DNA of 64,000 bases. Source: Nemopilema nomurai (Eukaryota; Cnidaria; Scyphozoa; Rhizostomeae; Rhizostomatidae). The notes under the pieces were generated by a model, which saw nothing but the letters and a program-made list of their open reading frames with translations, did not search any database and was not told where the DNA came from. The DNA is taken from NCBI GenBank assembly GCA_003864495.1, contig ML133365.1, positions 3,479,856 to 3,543,855 of the forward strand, read 5' to 3'. Position numbers and translations under genes: made by a program. Below, piece by piece: positions 40,868 through 52,457 of this stretch (positions within the stretch are counted from its first letter, which is position 1; each line of letters starts with the position of its first letter).

Positions 40868-42068
40868 CTGCTTCTCCTTGCTTGCATTCTACAGAGGGGA
40901 TATGCTATGCAGTGATCATTGTCTAATCTCTTCATGCAAATCTTGCAATGAACACGCTTACGATATAACGCTATCAACAGCACCTTTCTAGCGTCCCCTC
41001 GATTTATGTTTATACGTAGTGTATTGTAGTTCTCTTTTCATTACGCTAGAGAAAACACTCAAAAAAGACACATCAAATTTGCCTAAGGCAGCGTAAACCA
41101 AACAAAAAATTCGATGAGGTCGTTTAATCTCAACTCTGTTACTTAAAATTCAATATTTCATGCACACCCTAAAAAGAGCGATTAAAAGTCGATCGCTTTG
41201 CACCAGATGAACACAAAAGGAATTTGCAACTCAACTTTGCCACAGTCATTGCCATTGGTAATGTAATTAAATATTCTACGAAAAACCAGGGGTTTAACTT
41301 GAAGGGACATCAAACAACTTCAATACAACTCAAAACGAAATCACTTTAAACCAATAAAAAATTACAATTTATGCCAAAAAAGATGATCTCAAAAAAATCT
41401 CAAGCATATTTTTGTTTTATGTAGGCATTCAACGAAATGCTTGCGTTTTCCTTTGTCCGAAACAAAAATGTGGACGAGGTTATTGGTGTCTTTTATGCGT
41501 TACTGATTACTGATGGTGTAAAAACTTAGGTGAAATTAAACGGCTAAATACTTAGGGATATAAAAAGCAGTCGATCTTATAAAACATGCAGACGATACAT
41601 TAAATTTTTACGGATTTTGTTGTCAAAGTGACACAATTCAACGCCATTATAAATATTAGAAAGAAGCCCAGTTACAATGCCTTTTTGGTCTGGAAAAATT
41701 TATTCTTTGAAATCGATCAATGACCGCAACAAGATTTTAAACAAAACTTGCATACCTGTTTTAGCAAGCTTTCCAGCGAATAAGACGACTTTTGAAGTTT
41801 CAGAAAACATCAAACTAATTCATTAAGAAACTTTGCACACTTTTAAAGGGCTTGTGAAAATACTTCCCTTTCTTTCTCTTTGCTGTTCCTACAACATTTC
41901 TACAAATGCTAAGTATTCCAGCAGCCTCGCATTCAGCACGATAGGCGTTGCCAAATTTCGCATTCAGTAAAAACAAAGCCTCAGAATAAAGATCAAGCTT
42001 AGATTTGTCCGCAAATGTCGAGCAAAGTGTTTTAATATGAAAGATGCACAATTTTAAATCCACCCTTA
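40868..42068. other. Duplicated upstream flank of copy 3
   Basis: Nearly identical to 27380-28587 upstream of copy 2. No gene seen. Confidence 0.4.
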
Positions 42069-42178
42069 CCCATTTCTTGCTGTTCCGTTCTAATTTCTAT
42101 AACGACAATGCCTTGTGCAAACAGTACCCTAGGGTCCAGGTCCCTACCATATATGATTAACGAAAGTCTCAATTAATG

Positions 42179-42186
42179 TGACGTCA
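42179..42186 (+). promoter_or_regulatory. CRE-type palindrome TGACGTCA, copy 3
   Basis: Lies 91 bp before the ATG of copy 3; position and sequence match copies 1 and 2. Confidence 0.45.
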
Positions 42187-42269
42187 AATTACAACCATTC
42201 TCATAAAATCAAATTCAGATGTCTGGTTAAATCAATATACGTGTGCGCGCTTGCGGCGAAGGACTGGCA

Positions 42270-45200
42270 ATGTTGTTCAAGCTTTTTCGCTGCTCTACAG
42301 CGAGCACAAATGAAGATGGCCTTAACCTTTGGGATCTTCCAAGGTTACATCGGGCCGCATACAAGAATAAGATGAGGACGCTGAGTCGTCTTTTGAAGAA
42401 AAGGCAAGCCAATATTGATAAAAAGGACAAGGAGGGATGGTGAGTTTCGAATACAGAATGAACAAACTTTTTGATGACAAAGTGATGGGATTGATGTGAT
42501 GCAAACTGATGCAAATTAGCCAGTTTTCTTGAAAGATATGAGAATTAAAATGTTCAGTCTTCTTTTTATTATTTATTCAATTCTCTATATTTATTTCAGT
42601 CATTAGCTAAATGACATCAAGCTTACCAGACTTGTGCTTATAAAGTTTTAGCCAATTTTAATGGTAAGTACTTTTAAATTCATTCCAGCACGGCACTGCA
42701 TTATGGCTGCCTCGCAGGCAGGGTTCAAGTTGCGCAGCTCATTCTGAATGCCAATGGCAAAATCATGCTGGACAGGTTGGGAAGGACTCCAGTGTTCATG
42801 GTAGGCATTTCTAGAGCAATCCATCGAAACATTCCTTCTGATAAACCCAGGGTATCCATCCAGATACTGCTTTATATTCATAGACTACTGACACTTTAAC
42901 ATCTTCTTGTTTCGACAGGCAATCAAGAACGGGCACCTTGAAATAGTGCAGCTCTTTCACAGAGTTGACTCTGATTTGAACAAACCGGATGATGTAGGAG
43001 ACACACCCCTGCATTATGCAATACGCTTGCGAAAGATGGAGATCGTTGACTTCTTGGTACAAGAAGTGAAAGTCAATGTCAATGCAATCGATATGGTAGG
43101 ACAGGCTTTTTTATTGGCTGCGCTTACAGAAGTGTAATGAGTAGATTCAAATGACTTAGTCTTAGTGAAACTTTAAAGGTAACGTACAAAAAACCGTCTA
43201 GTTTTCAGCTCTATAAGTTTATGAATTATTAGGGGTAGAAGTACGAAGTTCAAATATACTGGGTACAATCCTTGGTATATGAGGAGAAATAGCACTCTTA
43301 GTTATATATCATTAATACAACTGATCAAAGCACTGATTTTGAAAGACACTTCTCAATCTATTATCGATTATTACATTCGTTATACAATTGCTCCCTCTTA
43401 GGGCAAGTCATCACCATTGCATAAAGCAGTCTGCGCAGGGTTACCAAGTGTTGTTGAGTTGCTTTTGGAACACGGAGCAAACACAGAAATCAGAGAGCTA
43501 CTTGGGAAGTGAGTCTGATTTTTACTCGCTTTCTAAACATGATTTTGTTTCGAAATGTAAGTTTATTTCCAATGTTTGGAATAAAACTAGAGCAAAAAGG
43601 GTTCAATATGCAAAGGTGACACATCTTCATATGTTGAATAAACATTATTCGCGTTTTAGTTTAGATGAAAATACTTTTTAATGACAATAACTTCAGTGCG
43701 TAAGTGCATGGTTAGCTTATTTTGTATTTTCTTCCTAGAACGCCCTTGTTGATGTCAATCGTTAAAGGAGAAGAAGAATGTGTAGAGCATCTTTTGAAGT
43801 ATGGCGCGGACATTCATCGTACAAAAGACAGCAGTGTTGCAGAAGAAAAGGCCCTTGAGTTTCAAGAAAACAGGTATGCAAGAAACAGTCGAGCATCAAT
43901 AGTTGTACATTACCAAGAAAGGATGTTTGATTGAATGCTAGAGCATCTAATAAGGCCGACACTACGTCATGATTCACAACTATTTGGAGATGAACCAATT
44001 GCAAGAACTTTACCCATGTGCCCTGAATAAAGTAAATAAGAAAACTCTCACTCTGCTCTATCAACCTGCGAAGGGCATCTTTGAGCCACCTCATGATTTG
44101 ACTTAAAATAAGTGCTGTTTTTGGTATTTGATGATTTGATGAGTTGATCCCCAGGATTTTATCTTTCAAACAGAGAAATAGGCAATAATGACTAACCAGT
44201 ACTCTATTGTAGAATTTATGACATGATCCAGCAATACAGAGCGAACTGTGAAAGTGATGTCGAAATTCAAGGTACGTTCTTGTCATCTTTTCGGTTTTAT
44301 TGCTTGCTGAACGGCTGGTATCTTTAGCTTCTACCTCTTTAGTGACATATATACCAGTTTCGGCCTACAATTTTTCCAGTTAGTGGATAGAACGTTGCCC
44401 CAATGGAAAGTTATCTTAATTCCAAGAACTAAGATTTGAATCTAGCTAAGCAAAATAGTTATGAATGGCAAAACATATTTTCAGAAAATATTTATTACTT
44501 CTTCAGGTCCAGCAATGTTGAACATGGTTCAGGTAGTGGAAGATGATGATGCTCTAGCAGAACACTTGAGCACAAATAAGATTGCAGTTAATGACGACAT
44601 TCTGACAGATGACTATAGAAGCATGAATGAAAATGTCAGTAGAGCATCTAGTAACTGCTATAGAAGCATGATGACAGACAAAGAGTTCATAGAGAAGCAG
44701 AATTCAAGCTTGCTACCAATAAAGGACGACATTATTGGCAAAGATGAATGCAGCGTAGAGGAGAGTCAAGAAAAGGCCCCTGCCCTTTCTCCCGCACCAA
44801 CTGATGAAATTGTGGCAATACAAGATGACCACAGCACAGAGGATGCCATTGCTGTACAATGTGCCAACATTGACATTGAAGTTGCTGATAGTGACAGCTG
44901 TGCTGATGGGGATGCTGCTACTCCTTCTTCTTCCCAGAATGATGACATTTTGGCAATAGAAGACGATCTCAGCACAGAAGATGTCATTGCTGTACAATGT
45001 GCCAACACTGACATTGAAGTTGCTGATAGTGACAACTGTGCTGATGGGGATGCTGCTACTCCATCTTCTTCCCAGAATGATGACATTTTGGTAATAGAAG
45101 ACGATCTCAGCACAGAGGATGCCATTGCTGTACAATGTGCCAAAATTGACATTGAAGTTGCTGAAAGTGACAACTTTGCTGATGGGGATGCTGCTACTCC

Positions 45201-48200
45201 ATCTTCTTCCCAGAATGATGACATTTTGGTAATAGAAGACGATCTCAGCACAGAGGATGCCATTGCTGTACAATGTGCCAACATTGACATTGAAGTTGCT
45301 GATAGTGACAACTGTGCTGATGGGGATGCTGCTACTCCATCTTCTTCCCAGAATGATGACATTTTGGCAATAGAAGACGATCTCAGCACAGAGGATGCCA
45401 TTGCTGTACAATGTGCCAACATTGACATTGAAGTTGCTGATAGTGACAACTGTGCTGATGGGGATGCTGCTACTCCATCTTCTTCCCAGAATGATGACAT
45501 TTTGGTAATAGAAGACGATCTCATCACAGAAGATGCCATTGCTACAATGTGCCAAAATTGACATTGAAGTTGCTGATAGTGACAACTGTGCTGATGGGAT
45601 GCTGCTACTCCATCTTCTTCCCAGAATGATGACATTTGGTAAAGAAGCGATCTCAGCACAGAGGATGCCATTGCTGTACAATGTGCCAACATTGACATTG
45701 AAGTTGCTGAAGTGACAACTTTGCTGATGGGATGCTGCTACTCCATCTTCTTCCCAGAATGATGACATTTTGGTAATAGAAGACGATCTCATCACAGAAG
45801 ATGCCATTGCTATACAATGTGCCAAAATTGACATTGAAGTTGCTGATAGTGACAACTGTGCTGATGGGGATGCTGCTACTCCATCTTCTTCCCAGAATGA
45901 TGACATTTTGGTAATAGAAGACGATCTCAGCACAGAGGATACCATTGCTGTACAATGTGCCAACATTGACATTGAAGTTGCTGATAGTGACAGCTGTGCT
46001 GATGGGGATGCTGCTACTCCATCTTCTTCCCAGAAAGATGACATTTTGGCAATAGAAGACGATCTCATCACAGAAGATGCCATTGCTGTACAATGTGCCA
46101 AAATTGACATTGAAGTTGCTGATAGTGACAACTGTGCTGATGGGGATGCTGCTACTCCATCTTCTTCCCAGAATGATGTCATTTTGACAATAGACGACGA
46201 TCTCAGCACAGAAGATGCCATTGCTGTACAATGTGACTACACTGACATTGAAGTTGCTGATAGTGACAACTGTGCTGATGGGGATGCTGCTACTCCATTT
46301 TCTTCCCAGAATGATGCCATTTTGGCAATAGAAGACGATCTCAGCACAGAGGATGTCATTGCTGTACAATGTGACTACACTGACATTGAAGTTGCTGATA
46401 GTGACAACTGTGCTGATGGGGATGCTGCTACTCCATCTTCTTCCCAGAATGATGACATTTTGGCAATAGAAGACGATCTCAGCACAGAGGATGCCATTGC
46501 TGTACAATGTGCCAACACTGACATTGAAGTTGCTGATAGTGACAACTGTGCTGATGGGGATGCTGCTACTCCATCTTCTTCCCAGAATGATGACATTTTG
46601 ACAATAGACGACGATCTCAGCACAGAATATGCCATTGCTGTACAATGTGACTACACTGACATTGAAGTTGCTGATAGTGACAACTGTGCTGATGGGGATG
46701 CTGCTACTCCATCTTCTTCTCAGAATGATGCCATTTTGGCAATAGAACACGATCTCAGCACAGAGGATGCCATTGCTGTACAATGTGTCAACATTGACAT
46801 TGGAGCTGCTGATAGTGACAGCTGTGCCGATGGGGATGCTGCTACTCCATCTTCTACCCTGAATGACGGCCTTATGTCATCAAAAGATGACTTTGGCAAT
46901 GAGGACGCTATTGCTGGATGTTTTGCCAACAATGGCTATGAAGAGCCTTGTACTAACAGCATTGTGGATAGATACTCAGATGCCATTGACGAAAAGCCTG
47001 TTGGTTATATCGGAAAGGGAGACAGTCAAGTGAAATCGCAAAGTCATGCTTTCAATGACCGCAAAGGAAATGGTGACGAGAGGATGGCTGAAGACGCTAG
47101 TGCTCTCTACCCTACACAATCTGAGTTCCTTGCGGGGACAGAAAAACAGAACATAATTGAAGATATTTCTGTCTTTCCATCTACGCAAGCTGAACTCCAT
47201 ATGGTGTCAGAACACAGCAGCGTAACTAAAGGTGCTGCTTCCGTCTCGCTTGCGCACATGGAGCTCTTTACGGTGACAAACGACGACAGCGTAGCTACAA
47301 TTGCTGTTGCCGTCGCGTGTGACACCAAAGATGACTGTGTGCCGTTTGACGACGGGAGCTGCGAAGTAGACACCATTCCATGTGGTCAATTTGAAATGGA
47401 AATGGCTGCCAAGAGTGGTGCTGTCCTGAATGGAAATGACAATGACAACATAGCTGACATCAGAATGGACAAGAACAAGTATAGCCTGCCTGAATTAGCT
47501 GGTGCAGAATCGAGTGATTGGAGTCATGGGCCAAAGTACTCATGTGACTCTGGCCTTGAAATGCAGATGTCAAGAACTGAAGTCAGCACACAACACAGCG
47601 TGGATATCACCTACGACCTAGAACAATTTGCAACAGTCGAAATGGACTATCATACTGGTAAGTACTTTCTCTACGATGGTTCTTTCTGAAGAGATTTATG
47701 TAGTCCTAACAGAAACTTTAACGAACACTTCTCCAATTATTATGGCATGTTTTAAATGACCCTTTATTCAAATCGAAACTCAATTGATTCTTGAATCAGA
47801 TACTCAGTTCCTACTTTTGAGCATCTGTTTTTTAAACATCACAGAAGAGCCAAAAACATTGATTCAAGAAGGTATTGTAGCCGTCAGTCTTGGAAACAAG
47901 TCTATTGAAGAAGTTGTAGATGGAACTGGCCCAACCTGTATCCAATCATTGCCAAGAAAGGATCGAGACACCTTCCAACACGATCAACTTGAACCAGAAA
48001 TGAATATGACAGTTGGAAACATCCTTCAAGATGTATTGGAAGCAAAACCTCAGTTGGGACCTGAGGGTAGGTCGATTCCAAAAATTGATTCTGTTGGCGA
48101 GAAGGCAAGGATCATGCTGGAGCTGGGAGCTAGCAAAACTGATGATTGGATCGAGATTACGAGACTGTTGTTAGAAGAGAACAAGAGGCTCCAGTTGCAC

Positions 48201-49446
48201 ATCCAAGAAGTGGAGATGGAGAAAAATGAGAATCAAGAAGTACTTGAGCTTCTTGAGACAGAAAATGAAGACCTCATGATAAAGTCGTTTAAACTGAATT
48301 GTTTAGAGAAAAAGGAGCAAAAACGAGAAGAGGAAATGAAGATGGTCAAAGAAGAATTAGTTAGCATTGAAGCAGCTCTTGTTGAAAGTGAAAAGGATAA
48401 AGAACAACTTGGACAGGAAATATGTCAGCTGAAGCAAAAGCTAGAAGACGAACGAAACAAGCACTTGGAGACAAGACAGGAAAATGAAAGTTTGAGGTTT
48501 GACGTGTCTTACTATCAAGAGAAGGTCCAACAGCTTGAAAGTAAATGCCAGCTGACCGAAGAGTTGTCTAGGGAGCAGCAAGAAACAATTTCATCGTTAA
48601 ACCTTACTAAGGCCGATCTTGCTGTTGAACTAGAGAAAATGAAGTTTCGTATCGATAACTTTGCTGCAATGGAGAATGAGAAAGAGATGATGAATGAAGA
48701 AGTAAGGAAAGCCAAGATGAATTTCAAGACCTTGGAAGGATTTCACACGCTTGCAAGAGCAGAGGCAGACAAGTACCGGGAGAAGTGCGATCAAGTTTGC
48801 TACGAACTTGACAATGCCAAGAAGACAATTGGTGGCCTAAGCGGAGAGAGAAAGGATTTGATGACAAAATGCAGCAGATTACAAATGGAAATGACCAGAA
48901 TGAGTTTTGAGTACGAGTACCATTTGAATGTGGCAGAACAAAATATCAAGGCCCTCGAATCAAAGCTGAGAACGGTATGTTGATGCAAGTTGTATGTTGT
49001 TGCATTTGTGTTGTTGTTGTTGTTGATGTATGATTCAGATACAAATTATATATGAAGATCTTACAGAATGCGAATGAATTGACATGCGTTGTTGGTGATC
49101 GCACTTTAAGAATATGCCAATGATGAAGGCTGAAACATGCTTAATTTTCAAATGATAAAAAATCTTGAAATTTGAAAATAAAGAAGGTTAATTTCTTTTC
49201 ATCCACAGTTAATACGGCTAATCACATCAAATCCATTGCATATATATCTTATCAGATATGAGCAAATTTATTGTTTGTGTTTTGCAGAACAGTGCATCAG
49301 ATCAAAGCACAAGTTTGGTAGAAGATTCAGAGAGAGGCAATGTCCTACAAGTAGCCAAGACTAGAGACGAAATTAACGAAACGTCCACACTAAATTGTTG
49401 TAGATTATTTGTAAAATTGAATGGGACACATTTGCAGAACATGTAA
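42270..49446 (+). CDS. Ankyrin / acidic minisatellite / coiled-coil protein, copy 3
   Basis: Exons: 42270-42439, 42689-42800, 42919-43095, 43402-43508, 43739-43873, 44213-44271, 44507-47657, 47845-48974, 49288-49446. Six ankyrin repeats, 15 acidic repeat units, the same tail (with the GYEEPCTN stretch) and the same 1130-bp coiled-coil exon. Donor and acceptor sites are intact. The frame is open from exon 1 to 45561 and again from 45770 to the end; between them about eight bases are missing in a ~200-bp patch, possibly a sequencing fault. In the last exon one base is missing compared with copies 1 and 2 (GCCAAGACTAG against GCCATAGACTAG), so the tail runs on past their stop for 24 more codons and ends LNGTHLQNM at 49446. 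Otherwise the best candidate, with copy 2, for a working gene. Confidence 0.75.
44803..46864 (+). repeat. 138-bp (46-aa) coding minisatellite, 15 units, copy 3
   Basis: The length of 2062 bp equals 15 x 138 minus eight missing bases, all in units 6-7. Unit variants include ILVIEDDLITED, CAKIDIEVA and CDYTDIEVA; the CDYTD type recurs in units 11, 12 and 14. Confidence 0.95.
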
Positions 49447-49463
49447 AGTAGTAATTATTGTTT

Positions 49464-49469
49464 ATTAAA
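49464..49469 (+). terminator. ATTAAA polyadenylation signal, copy 3
   Basis: Lies 18 bp after the extended stop, in the same context (TTTATTAAAA) as in the other copies. Confidence 0.4.
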
Positions 49470-49750
49470 AAATTAAAATCATTTAAGGGTGCATTTTCTG
49501 CAACTTTCTGCAATTATATTAGGCCTAGTCACTATTCTGCTTTTAAGTCACAAACTACTACTACCTGTATGGCTTTTGTGCAAAACTTTTAAATGAACCA
49601 AAAATGTCAAGCATATTAAAGACTCTTCCATTTCTTTCACCTTAAACAGTTTTGTCCTTTAATTTGAAAGAAAAATATTTATTCCATGCAAATTTTAGCT
49701 TGCATTTACCTTTGTTGTTTTAGTTTCAACAATTAAGGTTCTATAGCAGT

Positions 49751-50947
49751 TGTTTCCTTTCTGCGTATCATGATGTACCTATGTTAGAGAATGGTGAAAA
49801 GCATAACTACAATAAACTCTCCATATATCTTAGATTGTTTTCCTTCCTTCTTTCATTTGGTACTTGTCTCATCAAGCCGTTTTTCAAAAACTTCTTTCTT
49901 GTACTTCATGATAATGGTTTTTTCCCTTGCCCACTCCCCGACTTTATAAGTGCATGATTCTTTGTAAGTCTTTCTATTGAAATGTTATTAGAATCTCTTC
50001 TTAGATAAATTCAGATCTTCTCAAGTCAAGCAACGGGTTGATGAATTGGGACAAAAGAGGGAGGAACAAAAATCTCAAACTAGCTAGTGCTTAAATAAAT
50101 TTGTATTCTATCTCTTTCCAACAATGTTTTCTCAACGATGCTGGCTTTCTCTCTCTCTCTCTTGGCCTTTGACCCGCAGCTGGTTTTTCTATTTGCCAGC
50201 TTTTAGTAATTTCCTGATATTTGCATACTCTGAGTATTGTCAGACATCGATGCATTAAAAGTACTTTTCTCTGTTTCCGAATTCTTAAATGCTTTATGAT
50301 TGGAAATATTTTTATTTCGGTAAATATTTTTCATACAACACCTCATCATGCTTCAGTATTTAATTTTTAAGCGACCACGTTTTCCCTGTTATGATCATTA
50401 TCAAAATGATGATTACTTGAGTTGGTGCCACCCACGCGGATTCGATTTCCCCACTCTCAAAAGCTGTCCTATTTCTTGCATTTCTCTTTTAATCATGTCG
50501 TACACTCGTTCATTTGTTTCTCATTATTCTTTTCCTTCTAATTTTGTTGATGGCTACGTTCTTGAGTAGTTTTTACTTGATCAACTTTCGATGGAGAATT
50601 GTAATTTCAACTGAATTTCAAATGACACAGCTATTCGTAATGGATGTGTGTTTGAATCAAGTACCGGCTTCATCCTAATCAGGTTTATGAGATTGTTCTA
50701 TGCTGGGAAGATGATGTACCATGCAAATAAAAGTAATCTATTATCAGTCTCTACTTTTCAGTTTCTTCGGTCTTTTGTTTTCCAGTTTGCAAGACATTGA
50801 ATGGATTTCGAAATTTCTATAAAATTTTCTTTAGTTTCTCTTTTAGGAGGTTAAAACTTAATCAGCAGCAAAAAGGCATTTTTAAGCGTTCACTATTTGA
50901 TTCGATTGCTCTTCCAAAAATTCACTGAGCTGATTATTATGCTTTGA
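49751..50947. other. Intergenic region, no gene seen
   Basis: AT-rich sequence beyond the tandem block. A short CT tract lies at about 50151-50162. Open frames are short and carry no recognisable motif. Confidence 0.4.
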
Positions 50948-51205
50948 TTACTTCAGAGCAGATTTAACTCCTCTACTAGTATTCTTGTTTGCATTGGGAA
51001 TGTATACGTATTGTCGCTTTTAGCGATACAAGTTTCAATATTATACAGTGCCCATATTGCTGATCAAGTGCCAAATACAGCGTTCCTCTTTGCGTTTCTA
51101 AACTCCGTTCTGGACCCTTTGATATATTTTGCATTCAAAGAGAAGGAGAGTATACGGAGAACGCTGTCACACATGTTCGCAGGAATTCTCAAAAGCATCT
51201 GTTAA
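50948..51205 (+). pseudogene. GPCR fragment, TM6-TM7 end
   Basis: The open stretch ends with a typical seventh helix, FAFLNSVLDPLIYFAFKE, then a basic helix 8 (SIRRTLSHMF) and a stop. The DPLIY form of the NPxxY motif is shared with the GPCR at 54922. Nothing matching TM1-TM5 was found upstream and a stop lies at 50945-50947. It is probably a relic of a related receptor, though a last exon of a distant gene is possible. Confidence 0.55.
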
Positions 51206-52457
51206 AGTCGAGTATTACTCTATCTAGATTGGTTCCCTTGTCGAGCTAAGAGTTCCATCCTAGATGAATGCAGTTGAGGCCGTATGCGTTCAAATGAATC
51301 GGAATCGGAATGGGACGTAGTCATTACAAATGGATCAATGTTCCACATTGCTGGTGCATTTGTTCATCTCGATGTAGTCCTACTTTGAGGCTGCATTGCA
51401 TTTTCTTTGTTTAATGCAGAAGTCACTTCTGTGTGCTGTGATCATTGTTTGTAATTCGCAGACTCGCAACCTTATTTTCATAATAAACATTACTAAACTC
51501 GACGACGTTTTACTAAGAAAGTCGCCTGAATATTGTAGACAGTGTTGATAAAGACAGCCAACAGACATGCCGACCACGCCATTTTCCTAAATGAGCCATA
51601 CAACTATTTAAATAAACCTGGGAATCTGCTCATAAAATTTGCAAATATACAAATTGGGCTAAAGACAAGAAGAGAGCATTCCTTTCAGACGTGCCATATA
51701 AAATAACCGTTTACCATGCTCTCTGAACTACCCCTCAAATATAAATGGATTGTTAGGTTATGATAACACAAGGCTCAGGAACGTAAAATTGGTTGTCTTT
51801 CTTACATCCTTCTAAAAGAGTATAACTAAAAAAGCGGTATTCAATTATCCTTGCAAATAGTTTAGGATCATTTCTTGGCTGCTTCTTTACACGAAGATCC
51901 ATTTAGTCCTGCTGGAACCTATGCAACTTTTAGCTAATTGTATTTCGAGTAAAATGAAAACCTTGCATAATAACCTGGCTCTAAATTACGAACAGCCGAA
52001 GATTATTTCCAAGAAAATTCGTTTATGAATTGTTTTCGAAGTATTTCACATCGCTTATTAGGAGCAGATGGTCTCTTTTCAAGATACATTTTCTATTGTG
52101 AAATTTGAAACTATTATTTCATTGTCAAGTAACTGTTATGTGATAAATATTGAAAGATATGAAAATGAAAATGATCCCGAGAAGTCAATATTTTTATTAC
52201 TTTCGCAAGGCATAAATATTACCTTTTGCATTGTAGACACATACATGATGTCTTAGCAAGCGAAAAAGTATTGTAGATCAAATTTCTTTATACTCTATTT
52301 TAGCATATAATTCCCTTTAGATTTGTGTATATATTGACTAAAAAGATTACCGATTACCTCTCTTAGTAGAAACGTACCTTTCCTCTAGAACATTTGCTCT
52401 CCGTGGCAGCTGAAACTTTTACAAACACTCGAACTTTTACAAGTGCCCACGAAAGCG
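51206..52457. other. Intergenic region, no gene seen
   Basis: AT-rich; only short open frames without family signal. Confidence 0.4.

Larger units (their letters stand above)
28588..42068 (+). repeat. Tandem duplication unit 2
   Basis: The middle unit, 13,482 bp between the start codons of copies 2 and 3. Its 3' flank matches unit 1 almost base for base. Its last kilobase, which is the upstream flank of copy 3, matches the upstream flank of copy 2. Confidence 0.75.
42069..49750 (+). repeat. Tandem duplication unit 3 (partial, last)
   Basis: Contains promoter, the whole gene and a short 3' flank. Similarity to the 3' flanks of units 1 and 2 weakens after 49000 and fades near 49700-49750, marking the right edge of the duplicated block. 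The CT tract, hAT-like element and gag relic are absent. Confidence 0.65.
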
